64,000 nucleotides of DNA from Harmonia axyridis (Eukaryota; Arthropoda; Insecta; Coleoptera; Coccinellidae): positions 44,485,720-44,549,719 of the forward strand of contig NC_059504.1 of assembly GCF_914767665.1 (NCBI RefSeq), in the 5' to 3' direction. This document shows positions 42,015 through 55,112 of the stretch, one piece after another. Numbering within the stretch: position 1 is the first letter of the stretch; the number at the start of each line of letters is the position of its first letter. Under the pieces are notes generated by a model that made no database searches, had not been told where the DNA came from, and was given only the letters and a program-made list of their open reading frames with translations. The translations under genes and the position numbers were made by a program.

Positions 42015-43850
42015 GATATAATCCAAATCTAAAATATTTCAAAATAATTAATTACTACACAAAACGATGCACAATCTCTCATCCCAGAACGAATAGCTTT
42101 CCACTCATACCGGATATAAAAGAACCCGTGTTGAGAAATTCCCATTTTTCCTCATCATTCATCATCAGTATCAAGTTTCGAAACGTTAATTTATCGAATC
42201 GAAGGCTTCCCAGTATAATCTTCGGCATCAAACTGCCTAGACTACATCTAGTCTTGTATTGGGTACATGAAGACGCATAATAAACTCCGTTGACTGAAGA
42301 CGAGATGAGTTTCAATTATATGTTGTTTTGTACTTCGTTATAGACTGTATACAAAGAAAGTAAATGTTTATGATTGCTGGCATAAAAGTCCTGTCTCTTC
42401 ACATAAACAAAGAGGGAAATGTTAACACAGCGCTTGGGAAACACTGGTGAATTCCTTTATGGGCGATAAAAAATTGTCTGTTCAAATAACCTGTAGTTTT
42501 TTGTATATTTTCTTTACTCTATCGATGGACTACGGGATAGTTGATCACTGTAAACCTTCAACATGCTTTTAATCGACCAAAGTTCAAGCTTAACTGTCAT
42601 ATGAAAAAAATACAGTTCAGTTTCTTGTCTGGAATATAATCCAGATTTTATTATTAGATTGAAGATCTTGATTAGACCTTTGATATTTTAAACAATGAAA
42701 ACTACCAGGAGAATTACCGTACAATCCAAACATAAAAGTTCATATTAATTTAATATTATAAGTATTAAAAATAAAAATGAAATGATAAATTGACATCAAC
42801 AATAATTCACTTATCAAAATAAGTTTTGAACCAATTTTCCATAATTCACTAAATATTGACCGCAAATTCTCTACTATACAGTACAGGGTGTACACTTTTA
42901 AAAGGCCTAACTTCAAGGGAAGATTATACAAGTGATTTGCAACAAAAAATGTCTTATAACACACGGTCGAAATGTTGGTGATTATTCTTCAATTTAACAT
43001 TTTTTGATTTCACGGAATTTATTACTTCTTTCTATGAAACCAATTATATCTTATTCATTTCTGCTTCCCCATCCAATTTGATCATATATTCCGAAAAAGC
43101 ATTGAATTCGCCTTAATATGAATGGTCATGAGTGGCAAAAGAGTTTTACTACTGCTACTTCATCTAGGGCACTGAGTTCATGTCAAAGATTTTACCAAAA
43201 AAGGGTAAATGACCAAACATATGCGTTTTCTTATATTTTTTTTTGAAGTATGGCATAAATGAACGAAGTTTTATATGCTAAAAATTTAACGCTTTTGAGA
43301 TATATATTTGAATTCATTGATGACTCATTCCAAATGGCATACCCTGTATTTTATTTTTTTATTAGACAGCAAATTTTATTTCCGAGAAATTCTCTTCCAA
43401 ATGGAAAATAAAATTAAAAGCTCAATATTTAAATTTGAATAAGTCATCAATGAATTGTCTCATTTTGAACACCAAATAGGTAGAGTTTTTAATAATTATC
43501 AAAATGTCAGTAGGACTTACCTCTGTTCTTCTAGTAATTACTTTCAAAATCTTATTCAAATAAATTGATTCCTCGATTGATTCATTTCGTAGTAATAAGG
43601 TTTTTCCAAAAACTCTTCAATTACTGAAAAATCGAAATTTGTAGGTATCTCAAAAACGGGCTGAAAGGATATTAAACTTCAAACACATATCTGAAAATTC
43701 AACGAAAAACAGGGTATCCCATAAAATAAATATTCCAAAATTTGAAATGACGTCCTTCTATTCATTAAACGAATTTCTTATATTATTGAAATGGAAAATT
43801 TGAAAAAGGACGTATGATATGAACTGATAAAATGAATAACTGTAGAACTC
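42015..43850. other. Unassigned AT-rich sequence with stray element ends
   Basis: No gene is recognised. A TACAGGGTGTACACTT (42881-42896) and an ATACCCTGTATTTTAT (43337-43352) face each other and could bound a ~470-bp element. ACAGGGTATCCCATAAAAT (43710-43728) looks like a further end. A 100-codon plus-strand frame at 41978-42280 begins inside the MITE end and is probably not a gene. Confidence 0.35.
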
Positions 43851-44433
43851 AGAGTAATAAACATATATAGAGGGAGCATATGTCATTTTCGGTGAGCAAA
43901 TTTTGTCCCCAACATGAACTATCAAATTTGACATGAAGCGCGCGGAAATGAAAACCTATCAGTGATACGATAGTTCACTCATTTCGCGAGTTTCTCCACA
44001 TAGATCACACTTATTATGTCCCATAGTGAATCAACGTTTCGTATTAACTCAAGATATATTGAAATAAATACCTAAATATATCAGAAATTCAGAAAATAAC
44101 CTTCAAGCGCGCTAAACGATGTGAAACAACCGATGACACTAGGAGAGCAAAAGTTGACAAACCTTGGATTTCAGCAGGTAGATACAGAAAATAATGAATA
44201 TTCTGCTTATTATAAATTCGATAATTAGAAAATATATCGGATTCCAAATATTCAAATTTGCATATTTGATCGGGAATCACTCAAATAAATATATTTCATT
44301 CAACATAATATACATTTATAACGATATAGTGAAATTGTGAATTTGAAAATATATCACAATCCGACAACGTAATCTAACCTTGTTGGGGACATGTAAAAAT
44401 TGCGTATACTTTCTTTATCAACGTTTATTACTA
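43851..44433 (-). mobile_element. MITE with AACATAGATAGAGGGAG ends, copy B (uninterrupted)
   Basis: This is the inverted relative of 41419-42013. It runs from AGAGTAATAAACATATATAG to AACGTTTATTACT. On the minus strand a 63-codon frame (44089-44280) contains YLPAEIQGLSTFALLVSS, which is partly conserved in copies A and C. It may be the residue of a coding region, but I do not recognise it. Confidence 0.8.
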
Positions 44434-44435
44434 TC

Positions 44436-46415
44436 TGCTGTGAACAAATTGAATGATAGATGACGTTCAAACGCTTCTTGATTGGCAGAATGATACTCCC
44501 TTTTTTTGTTACGAGACTAAAATACAATAATATTTCAAAGGAATAAAAAACTCACAAAACTATTTATATTTTTCATAAACATATTCTCAAAAAATTTTCT
44601 GAAATCCTACATGTATTAACCGATTCACTCTTCATCTTCATGCTCATATAAAATATTCAATTACGGAATCCGGATATGCTTGCAGCATTCTCAAGTTACA
44701 CATCTAAGAAGATTAATATCATCTGATGAACGTTCCCATCTCGAACTATCCCAGCGCATAAAACAAACGCAAAAAAATACTTTGTATCTTCCACATCGAA
44801 TTTCACATTTCAACACGGCTTTCTGTTCCAAGTATCTTCGTGTTCAGAAGCCAAAATTTCATATGGCCACATATCAATCTTCTTTATTAAGGCGACAATC
44901 GAATAAACTATCTCGTTTGATATAGAAAACATGCATCAATTCAATTGATAGGAGGATTTGGCGTTTCTAAAATTGAAGTTGAAATTGATATACTCGCGGT
45001 TCTTTTTGCAGAAAAAGCTGAGCGTTGAGTGACCTCGGACATCAACGATCGGTGATTTAATCTGATATTGTGGGAGTTATGCCAAGTGATAGAATCCAAA
45101 GTAAATACAAATAAAGTCCGCGAGTCTTATGAATTTTTACCGACATATTGGCGAAATTGAGAAAATGCGTTGATATTTTGATGTTGGTGAAGAAAATTTG
45201 TCTTTGTGATAGTCAAATTATGACAGTGGAGGATAGTGTTTTAGATATAGTGCAGGATGCTTTCAAACAATAATACAGCAAAAATTAAAAAAAAATCCTG
45301 AACAGAGCCTTTCAAGCACTCGTCATTAGAAATGAAATTCTATCCTTCTAATCCCTTAAAATTTTCCATAAACATTGAGTGATTATTTTGCATATTATAC
45401 AAACTGAATTTAATCATTTCGGATCAGTTTTAAGAGAAATATTGAAATTTTTTTGATATTTTGCTAGAACTTTGAATACATCACTTCACTTTTTAAATTA
45501 TCTAACTTCTGACTCTGTAAATCTTATTCGAATAATTATTTCTCGTTCTTAGTAAATCATTCACTTAAAAACTAGAAAAAATATACAGAGTGTTTCATTA
45601 ATAACCGTACAGAACCACTGCAGATGCAAAACATTTTCAAGAATCTGAATATATCATGTCCTACGTTTATTCATTCGAGAAATACAGGCTGTTTTATGTA
45701 TTATATCGAAAACTTTTTTCATGGAATTGCAGAGAATGAGTATAGAATCGAGTATAGAATAAAGTCCAATATTCACATTTGATGACATGTCGATAACGCA
45801 GACTCGGACTGAGAAATTTTTTTTTTTAATGTTTCATGTTATAAAACATGCAGTTATTCCAGAATAAAAAATAGAAACAATGCGAACAAAACTCATTTGG
45901 CTTAATTATTAATTGTTCGATGTTTTTTCTTCCAGAGTCTCCTAGGCCTCTGTGGGACGCTTAGAGCATTGCACGTATTGGAAAAACCACGTATTTCATT
46001 GTTGTCGTCTTGTATTTACCATTCATCCTGAATATCCTCCTCAAAAAAAGACAATATGTGTGATTTGATGAGATATCAATGGTATGGGAGGTCCTAACCC
46101 GGAAATTCTGAATTTCTTCCAGGAGATGTCAACACGCCGTTAAATCCAACATTTTCAAAAAGACATTGCCTCTGAAGATAAATCTTTCGATTCGTATTGT
46201 GACTGTTAACTTCTGGAAGGACCTCATCAATACGTCCGCAGATATATAAATCTCCCAAACATATCTCTATCACCTCATCTTATGAAATGTTTTTTGTATT
46301 CGGTCGTTCTCCATTGTTTTTATAGTGAAATACGTATACACGATGATTCAAATTTTAATAGACAATATAAGATATCCTTCGAGCAGATGAGTAGGAGAAA
46401 ATAAATAGTATCTAC
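44436..46415. other. Unassigned sequence
   Basis: No gene is recognised. An 81-codon plus-strand frame at 44680-44925 (basic, Ser/Gln-rich) has no known relatives. ACAGAGTGTTTCATTAATA at 45586-45604 resembles an element end. The part at 45930-46260 is less AT-rich and repeat-like. Confidence 0.35.
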
Positions 46416-46417
46416 AG

Positions 46418-46575
46418 AGTGATTTTTGAATATTGAACGCCTCATTTATCTCGAAATCGGATTGCACGATTTTTATAGATTTTAATGTGCAAGGATCTTG
46501 TGATATGACCAATATTTGGGTGGTTTTTACATTGTTGTCAAACCTTTCTTTTCCAGAATAATTATGAACCTTACA
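46418..46575 (+). repeat. Small dispersed repeat, copy 2 of 3
   Basis: Matches 41108-41278 and 56155-56318 through CATTTATCTCG, TATAGATTTTAATGTGCAAG, CTTGTGATATG and ATTGTTG. The left end is ACAGAGTGATTTTTGAATAT. Confidence 0.65.
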
Positions 46576-46634
46576 AAAATTGCAAAAAAGTAGCAAAGGG
46601 TTGACAACGAAAACTATACTCTCTCTTTCACTTT

Positions 46635-47452
46635 ACAGGGTGTCCCGAAACTATAGTACCAAATTGAAACAGAAGTTTCACCTTAAAAAAATATATAAAA
46701 AATTCCTAATTTCTCTTTTCTCAGATTTCGTTCGTTGCAGAGATGTTTGATATGAAAAAAAAAAAGTAATTTTTATTCCACAGTTTCCAAAATAAAAAGG
46801 TTTCAACAACATGAACCTCTGCAAGAAAGCAACTTTGGTGAAAAAATACATGTGAAAGTGACATTCTTTTTTTCGTTGAATATCCAGTTGGATTTGGACC
46901 ATTATTTGGGATCGTAAAATTAATTTCTGCCGAACAAATTTTTCATTACTGGTATATGTTTGTATTCATAAAAGCGCAATTATCTTGAAAAGGGTAAGTT
47001 GCTCCAAATTAATAATAATAATAATAATAATAATAGAGGCCTTTATTTATAGAAATTATGATACAAAAAATGCAACAGAGTTGAGGGCGAGATTTAGTTC
47101 GCGCTGTCTCAGGTATTATTTTTTACTCAAAATTGAGTGCAGAATGCGAAAAAGTTAAGTTTTTCTAGTTTTACCAGTTGCGTAAAAAATAGGCCCTTCC
47201 TGTAAGTCACTGGTGTCAACTGAAAATGTAATTTTTTTCTCAAAATAAAGCACCAATTGAACACAAATATTCTTCAAAAATTATCGAAATTGTGGAAGTT
47301 ATTAATAAAAATTACTTTCAATTTTTCATATTCAACACCCTGTATCTCTGCAACGACCGGCAGAGGGGAAAAAATATTAGGAAAGTCCATTTTTCAAGGC
47401 AAATATTCTATTTCAGTTTGGCACAATTGTTTCGGGACACTTTGTATAACGA
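46635..47452. mobile_element. MITE with ACAGGGTGTCCCGAAAC ends
   Basis: The left end ACAGGGTGTCCCGAAACTA pairs with the right end (complement of AATTGTTTCGGGACACTTTG). Inner arms also pair (TCTTTTCTCAG region with the block near 47345-47420). A (TAA)n run at 47010-47033 followed by AGGCCTTTATTTATAG suggests that a short non-LTR tail was inserted within it. No transposase is seen. Confidence 0.65.
47010..47110 (-). mobile_element. Possible non-LTR retrotransposon 3' tail with (TTA)n
   Basis: Eight or so AAT triplets are followed by a short tract with TTTATTTATAG, the same order as at 19268 (triplet run, then AATAAA-like signal on the minus strand). It could equally be a simple microsatellite in the surrounding MITE. 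Confidence 0.35.
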
Positions 47453-47454
47453 AG

Positions 47455-50450
47455 CTGCAGTATGTTCTAATTTGCTAACAAAATCAAGAAATATTATAAT
47501 AATACATTTCACCAGAAAATTCATTACGTGATTCTTATTTTTGTTGAAATTTACAAATTTACAAGAAAATTGTAATGCATTCAAAACGCCATGAAAATTG
47601 TGATGGATTCAAAACGTCATTTTAGCTCATTCAAATTTCAAAAATATTGTGATCATGTTAAAATCCTTATAAATTATATCGAATATTGAGATTCACCGAA
47701 TATTTCACTATACTTCGTAATTTTTCTCGGAAATATCAATTTTATTGGACTTTTAGAGCTAATCATGTTGAGGGCCAGACGGACGGACATTTGAATTTGA
47801 GCTTACGCACAATGTGATGAAAATATAGTGCGATCTATTCAGAGAACGGATTTGTGGATTTAGCTTATTACCTCTATACAATTAAAAATAACTTCCTCTT
47901 TCTCGTACTAATTTGTTGTCGAACAAACTAAAATCTTCTCACTTACAAACCGTTCTTATCTGACAAGAATCTAAATCTCGCAAACAACCGACTGTATACA
48001 CAAAGTCATTATCATCTACAATTGCAAGAAGCTACAAAACGGTCATAAATAAATCGTGTTGAAACCTTGTCCCGATATCTTCTAGAAAAACCAGGGGACA
48101 CGAAACTGCCCAAAATTTTGCATTTGCACGTTCCACCTATAAAAATATACAAGATTCGGACGGACTCATCTGGCATCAATCCTTCTGGAGGTTCCTAGAT
48201 CCACATCTGGACCTGACCGCCCCGTTCTGGCAAAACCAGGTTGCAGGCCTACCTTTTTATTGCACCTAGGGCAATTTTATTCATTTTATTATTTTTGACA
48301 CCCCAACATTTGGCGAACATCTTGGTTTTTCCAGAAAGGTATCGGTACAGCATAAATGAAGTAGTGTTGGAATCAAACGTGCTCGGAGAAAAGATTTAAC
48401 GAAGTTAGATTTTACTGTTTGAAGAAACATCTGTCGACCATAGATATTACTATTGTAGCACGGTCGTTTTGAAAGGATCACTACCGCAATTTGGAAAAAC
48501 CAGATTGGGGTTTTGCCATCTTGGAATTCTAGAATATTGCCGGATATTGAAGAGAATTCATTCAGTACGGTTGTAAATAATATTGCTGGAAATAAATCGA
48601 AATCTACCTGATGTGAACAACTAACGCACAACGAGAAACATTACAAACTTACAAGCTAGTGATAAGATCTGAAGCTATTATTTCGTGCAATTGAGAAAAA
48701 ATAATAATATAGATAGTTTATTAATTGATCAGATAATAAACTCTATAGTGAAGTAAGTAAAGTAAAAAACATTTAAAAACATTAATTCTGCATAGTTCAC
48801 AAAACTTTAAATTATATCCGCGATTTATTTTGTTACCAAATCAATTTACTCGAAATGTGTATTATCACAGCTATTATGATTCATGTGGTTATAGGTAAGT
48901 TTCCCAATTTCATTAATTAATTATTTATAGTCTAATTTGGGTAGGTATTAGTAATTGCTTGTGGTTTATTATTTGATGAAGTTGCTTCGATTTTATTATA
49001 AACATTCATTCCTTAAATTTCTCTTACTGAATTATAAGATTTGTAATGACTCAATAATATTTAGCATGAAATAAAATCTCTTGAACTAAATTCCGTGAAG
49101 ACTCCCCTATTAGTTTTGGGGAAAACGACAAATGAACGTTTTATAGATGCTTCCAACGGATGGATTTTGGGAAAATAATTGTATCGAATAAACTATATTA
49201 TATTTTTCCTAAGAATTTTGAAACATTTTGTATAAACAAGGAAACTATTATACGAATCCATATCAGTGCCATCAAAATACTTCAATGTTAGAGGTAATAT
49301 TCCCAATACACCCGATTTAGTTTGTTCAGATTTGAAATAATTCGGAATGAAGAATCATTTGTAGCTCTGTACTTGATTTTGCCTCAATTTCATCTACCTG
49401 GAATGAATTTTGCCCATTACAAAGCTGCATTGGGGTTCAATGACGAAATATTGTCTTGAATTTTATTATAAGGTCGTTACATCTACTTTGTGTCTACGAA
49501 AAAAATAGTGTTTGAGTTTTTGAATGAGTTTTAAAAAAATTTCCTTAGTCTTGATGGTCGCGGCACTAATTCACATATGCCTTTAATTTCCACTTAAAAA
49601 AAATCTTCGGCTTTTTATAACTAGGTGCCTACGTATTTCATCAACAATTTAATTCCTGATATTGGTGTCTATACTTCTATAAAGAATTGTGCAATTGTCA
49701 CAATTGTCTTCGCATAATAATATACATTTAAAATTTCGTAATTTTTTGGTAAACACGTAATTCAAATGCATCAAATTATTAATTACTTCAACCTTGCTAT
49801 GTTTCGAATACAGACAAATTAATCTGATGAATCTAAAATTGGGTAATCAATGATTTTTGTTTCAAAAACTCGATATATTAGCTGATTACGACAGTTATTT
49901 AAACAGTTCAATAGCTATAGTTAAGGATTTTAGTTGAATATTGGAATAATTTGAAATAGTCTTGATATTTTTTTTGTATTCTGCTCCTTCCCGAGTAGCT
50001 TTGTTTGATTTCTTCACTTAAGGAACATAATTCCATAAAAAAATCATTTCAAAGAAATTATTATGATGTAATATAATACAACAATATTGTGTAGGTAAAT
50101 AGAAAATTTTTGTGTATATTCGTATTCCTTCAAATTCATAAATTTCGAGAATAATTTTCCTTCTTGAACTTTGAATTGTGAGATTATAACTTTTATAACC
50201 GATTGGACTTTTACGCGGAAGTGACATGAACTAGAACGCGAAGCAATATTGACTGGATGGAAAGAATTCACTTCTAATTTAAATATTAAAAATAATGTAT
50301 ATTTCTTCAAATATTTTAGAAAAACCTTTCATTTATAATTACGCACAGGTTAATATTTTACGAAATGAATACCTCTGTAATTTTTTTTGATGTTTATAGT
50401 GAATAAACATTATATTATATATTATTATAAGGCTTTTTTCATGGCAGTGT
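47455..50450. other. Long unassigned region with one unrecognised 116-codon frame
   Basis: No gene is identified. The minus-strand frame at 48281-48631 is the longest (116 codons, starting MCVSCSHQVDFDLFPAI) and has no family features. The DNA at 48060-48260 is GC-richer than its flanks and carries E-box-like CATCTG and several CCAG(G) motifs. The segment 48650-50440 is very AT-rich and apparently free of element ends. Confidence 0.35.
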
Positions 50451-50457
50451 TCAATAT

Positions 50458-51100
50458 AAAGGGGGTGTCCCAATTAGACGTGAACCTTGGAGGACATGTT
50501 ACTATGACTCATTTGCTTTCGTTTGAGTCATATTTAGTTATAACCACAAAACAACAGTTTACGAGATAGTTATTCGAATTCTTGTGATTTTTTAAATATT
50601 TTTCACCATAGTTCATTTGAGTTTAATTGCAATAAAAAATACTTTCTTTTCTTTGCTTCCTTCCCCAAATAAAAATCTGCTGAAACAAAACTAGTGCCTG
50701 CATTCTAACGAAAACTTTTTGGATATAAAGAAGGAATTTGACAAGTTTTAAAATAATTTTCTCATACATAAATTGTGGAATAATTCGAATGTTGCAGGCA
50801 AATTCATATTAGAAAGTTTCTATTCTCTTCATATACCAACTTTCAAATAATACTAATTCTTATTCAATATCTTTTTCGTACATATCATATACTTTTTTGA
50901 TAAAAATAATCCAAAATCTGAACTTGGTTCACGTAGAAAAAATTGACGAAAAATTAAGTGGAGAGAGAAAGTTCTTAAAAAACACCAGAACTTAAATATC
51001 TGTTGATTTTCGGATATCTATAAATATGGCTCAATCTACAGCAAATGAGTGATACTAGCACCTCCTTCAAGGTTCACAACTAATTCGGAAACACCCTGTA
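50458..51100. mobile_element. Fold-back MITE with GGTGTTTC ends, copy 2
   Basis: Relative of 26642-27372. The left end GGGGGTGTCCCAATTAGACG pairs with the right end (complement of CAACTAATTCGGAAACACCC). Arms share GTGAACCTTGGAGG, CATTTGCT and GAGTCATATT motifs. It is non-coding. Confidence 0.75.
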
Positions 51101-51104
51101 TATT

Positions 51105-51730
51105 GTTTCTCTGCTTTTTTATTTATTGTAATCATCGGTACAAAATACATATTGTCAACTGCACTATTTCCCATTCCGTTCATGTGTTGACGACAAATTC
51201 TCAAAATAAATTGATATATGAAATTAGATAAATTAAGTTTTTGGAACAGTAGCACTCTCTTGAACATTCTGAAACACCAGAAGTGATACCATAATTACAT
51301 AATGTTACAACAGTAGCACAACATCCATTAACTGCACCCTATGTCATCAAAAGATGCCGACAAAAATATAGTTCATTTATTTTAGTGCATGACTATATGG
51401 GCTATATAATTTCGAATGTCGGCAAATATTAAAAGTGAAACGGAAATATAAAATGCAGGAAAGCAAATATACTAGCTGACGAATAAAAACACGAGCATCC
51501 TCGTGAGGAAGTATATCACATTTTATGATGGAATAGGGTTAGGTTAGGTCGGTTCAGATTTAGGGTTACTCAAGTAAATATCTGTGAGGAATTCTACTGG
51601 TATTCTATTGATGTCGAATATATTCAGGCTGACAGTTTTCCTTGAATATTTCCAAAGGTTTCATTATAGAAACTAATCAATGAAATTAAACGCAATGATT
51701 TACTACTCATCCTCATTTGAATTATTGAAA
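51105..51730. other. Unassigned AT-rich sequence
   Basis: No gene or element pair is recognised. Confidence 0.35.
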
Positions 51731-51732
51731 GA

Positions 51733-52558
51733 AGGGTTTTTCACCATAATTTGACCCCCCCTTCAACTTTGTTATAAAAAGAAGTAGTGTTTTTTAAAAT
51801 GATTTCAAGAAACGAAATATACACAGGGTGGGCAACATATTGATTGCCACTTCATTTTTTCAAATGGAATGTATATTTTTAAATATTCAACTAGCTCTTT
51901 TTCCCCTGACTTCGAATATATAACATATGTTTGGTCTATTTCTCTTATTCTAAGTACCACAAGGTTTCAAATTTTAAGAACCACCTAGCATGCTCAGTAA
52001 TCAGTTTTAAGTGGTAGGCTGCGATAACTCAAAATGCTTTTTTTCAAGTTATCTCTTTGTCAACGATATATGACATACGTTTGTCATTGAATGTTATATA
52101 TTTTTTTTAAAATAAATAATAATAGAATTTATTCTTAAAAAAATATATAACATTCAATGACAAACGTATGTCTTATATCGTTGACAAAGAGATAACTCAA
52201 AAAAGGGCATTTTGAATTTTCGTATCCTTCCACTTGAAAACTGATTATTTAGCTTGTCAGGTAGTTATTTAAATTTGAAACTCTTTGTACTCAGAATAAG
52301 AGAGATAGGCGAAACATATGTTATATATTCGAAATCAGGAGAAAAAGAGCTAGTCAAATATAGAAAAATTTACAAGGTGTTCCATTTGAAAAAATGAAGT
52401 TGCAATCAATATGTTGCCCACTCTGTATTTATTTCATTTTTTGAAATCATTTTGAAAAATACTAGTCGATTTCGTGGAAGTTTTGTAGAAAACATTTTTT
52501 TTACCTCATTCAGTAACAAAATTAAAAGGAAGGGGTCAAATTATGGTGAAAAACCCGG
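51733..52558. mobile_element. 826-bp imperfect palindrome (fold-back element)
   Basis: The arms meet near 52120 in a TTTTTTTTAAAAT loop. The innermost ~75 bases of each arm are nearly perfect (ATATATAACATTCAATGACA against its complement). Outward, ACACAGGGTGGGCAACATAT (51831) pairs with the block ending at 52437. The pairing continues to GGGTTTTTCACCATAATTTG at 51734 and its complement at 52538-52557. CAGGGTGGGC and similar lie well inside the arms, so one fold-back element may have grown around another. It is non-coding. Confidence 0.8.
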
Positions 52559-52939
52559 TATCTACGTTGGTTGGAAGTATTTGTGAAATAAAAAATGGAT
52601 TGTAACTTCAGAGAAAGAAGATTCTGGTAGGATTCATCTGATTAAGTAAAAGGACATCGAAATTTTCATTTTATGGCTACAACTATACATGAAGAAGAGT
52701 GAGATTAAAGTAGAAAACAATTTTGAAATAATCTCAGCAGAAAACAGGAAGATATGTATACAGAGTGTCCCCAATTTTTTTTCCTACAAGGCCCCTTGAG
52801 AAGATATGTTCCTCCAAATGGTACTTCTATAATTCCGTTTTTTGTAATAACTTCCGAACTACTCACCCGATTCTGGTAAATTTTCGAATCTTATTCAATT
52901 GATTGTCATTTGAAAGCGTTATAATACACTACGTCAATT

Positions 52940-53178
52940 TTAACTCCAGAACGCCTGGAGCTATTGCTTTGCGACCTTCTGGTTTTTTCATACAAATTTG
53001 ATGGGATTTCTGTTTTTGTCAGAACCTCTTTAGGTTCTTTAGATATTCTTCAACTGATGCACTGCGAATCAGTTGAAGAATATCTTTTTTCGACCATAAC
53101 TCCAGAATGCCTGAAACTATCGCTTCGCGACCTGCAGGTTTTTTCATGCAAATTCGATAGAATTTCTTTTTCTGTTAA
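52940..53178 (+). repeat. Two direct repeats around a perfect hairpin
   Basis: The ~82-bp unit starting AACTCCAGAACGCCTGGAGC (about 52940) is repeated from 53098 (AACTCCAGAATGCCTGAAAC). Both units run through TTGCGACCT/TCGCGACCT and CAGGTTTTTTCAT-like sequence. Between them, 53041-53085 is a hairpin with arms AGATATTCTTCAACTGAT. The arrangement looks like a decayed element starting at TACAGAGTGTCCCC (52759). Confidence 0.75.
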
Positions 53179-53199
53179 GAAAATCCTATCATTACATTT

Positions 53200-54025
53200 G
53201 AAATTTTGAAGTAAAATGAACAAAATAATGAACTTCTGACTTAGCGTCCCCTATCGAAAGGATCAAAAACAAATTTATCATGAGTATATTTTGTTCTCAA
53301 TCAACAAGATATTATCTCACAGACGAGATCTAATTTGCTCAAAAATGTTGAGCCAAACTGAAGTCACAGGCATTTCAATCAGTCAGATTTCTCCCTTTTC
53401 CCTAACCTCATTTGATGTCGTAAAATCGAAAGTGACAATTCAAAAAGATGGAGAATTTTCCAAGGAGTACAGTGATGATATTTTTTCTTCAACTTTATAT
53501 GAAACATTTTCGATTGAAATTCATTTTTCTACTCGACAATAGCTATTAAGCCCCCAAGCGGTAGAGGTATGAACTTTAAAACAATTTCCAGTGTGTTTTC
53601 TTGTACACTTTAGTAGTAAAAATTTTAAGCGCAAGTCTCTACGATGAGTAGATCCTGAGATGTAGCCGCTTACCTCGCTTATTTGCCCATCCTGTACATA
53701 TATAAAATCAATCCCTGTATAATAATCCAACTAGAAAACAGTCTTACACTTCTGTCAATATGAATTTAAACAATGAGATGTGATGGATAAAACATGGAAC
53801 GACAATTTTATAAGGATTTGTTTGATCCTCAAGCCAAAAACCTATTATTCAGTTTTCTACTACTCTCATAAAAGAGGAAAGAAATAAGAACCATAGCGCA
53901 AACTTTGCAATGTTGTTCGAACGATTTCAGAGTGTATATTTTCGACAGTCTCATTAGACGTGATGGGTCTGCCATTCTTTGTGCCATTTCTTCCACAAAT
54001 AATCAAAATCGAAAGGAATAAGTCT
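53200..54025. other. Unassigned sequence
   Basis: No gene is recognised. Short frames on both strands (53291-53542 plus, 53521-53730 minus) have no family features. The sequence near 53690 (CCCATCCTGTACATATA) resembles an element end. Confidence 0.35.
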
Positions 54026-54029
54026 AAAT

Positions 54030-54400
54030 ATAGCCTGCCTAATTATTTGGACGAGGTATGCGAATGTCGGCAGCACGAGATGTTCCCAGGGATCCCGTCC
54101 CTAATTAAAACTAACGCCGACTTCCTGCAGAAGTTCATTAAATTGAGGAACGCATCCCTTTCCATGGCCACGCCTAATAATTTCGTGGCTCCGTCCGTCG
54201 GATGAGAGGGATAGAGGCTCTTATTCTCCCCCTAGCGCATCCGCGGAGGGTTTTTCAGGTAATTTCATGGGATGTGTATCGATGAACTATCGAAAGGTCA
54301 TGGGCGTGCTTCAGGGGCGGCAGCTGCCCCTCGGATGACCGAGTCCGAATGGATGGGAACACCTGGAGGGTCGCAACCCTGATATCTTGGGCGACGATGG
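54030..54400. other. GC-rich island with TAATTA motifs
   Basis: The base composition rises sharply and no transposon feature is present. The segment contains several homeodomain-type cores (CTAATTATT, CTAATTAAAA, CCTAATAATT) and blocks such as CCGTCCGTCGG and CGCATCCGCGGAGG. The plus-strand frame ending at 54205 overlaps it but shows no known domain. It may be a conserved non-coding element or part of an unannotated exon; I cannot decide. Confidence 0.4.
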
Positions 54401-54404
54401 ATTG

Positions 54405-55105
54405 AACGAATATTTTAGAACGAACAACCCTCAGGACTAGCCTTATTCGATTTTGAAAATTTCAACTAGAAAGTTTTGAGAACAATAAAAGCTATTAATT
54501 TAAATACATCCGCCATCTATTCAAAAAAATTGGGGGTTGTTGCCACCCCCTATAAAATGTGTCGTATTGCGAAAGATTCTTTATTTTTCATGGTAGAGCC
54601 TTGAAGATGGTTTTTGATCAAAATCTAAAGTAGTCGTTCTTGTTATGAAAAGTGGTTTCGTTCTAAAAAAAAAACCTGACTTTTTTCATGTCAACCAACA
54701 AATAACAATTGTTAATTGGGATCTCGAATGCCGTGGTTAAGAAGTTCGTAATGGACATAATCGGACTAGATGTTTCGTAAATATGGTAGTTCGAAATTCT
54801 GTCTTCCTGTAAATTTCAAAACTCTAGATTCCATCGAGAAGGAAATTTGCATTTGGGCGTAAAATAGCGACTTAAAGCTTCTAGCAATATTTCATGTTGA
54901 TTGCTTCACTAAATCTATAGAGAATTCAAGAAGAATATTGAAACAAAATATAATTTATCCAGATCTAACCGAGTTTAGATTTTGCGAGTAAATATAAAAT
55001 AAACAATTTCAAACTTTTGGCAAAATTCGAGTAGGATATTGAAAATAATGAAGAAAACACTGGCATTAACTGAACAAAATGGATTAAAGTATGCAATGTG
55101 ATTTT
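54405..55105. other. Unassigned AT-rich sequence
   Basis: No gene or repeat is recognised between the GC-rich island and the satellite. Confidence 0.35.
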
Positions 55106-55112
55106 TAAGTAT

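Noticed and set aside
48281..48631. 116-codon minus-strand frame as a possible gene
   Set aside because: No recognisable domain, no promoter or splice signals, and repeat-like DNA nearby; left as unassigned.
49394..49400. CTACCTG (CAGGTAG on the minus strand) as a Zelda site
   Set aside because: The same heptamer occurs several times by chance, including inside MITE copies near 41673 and 44175, so a single site carries no weight.
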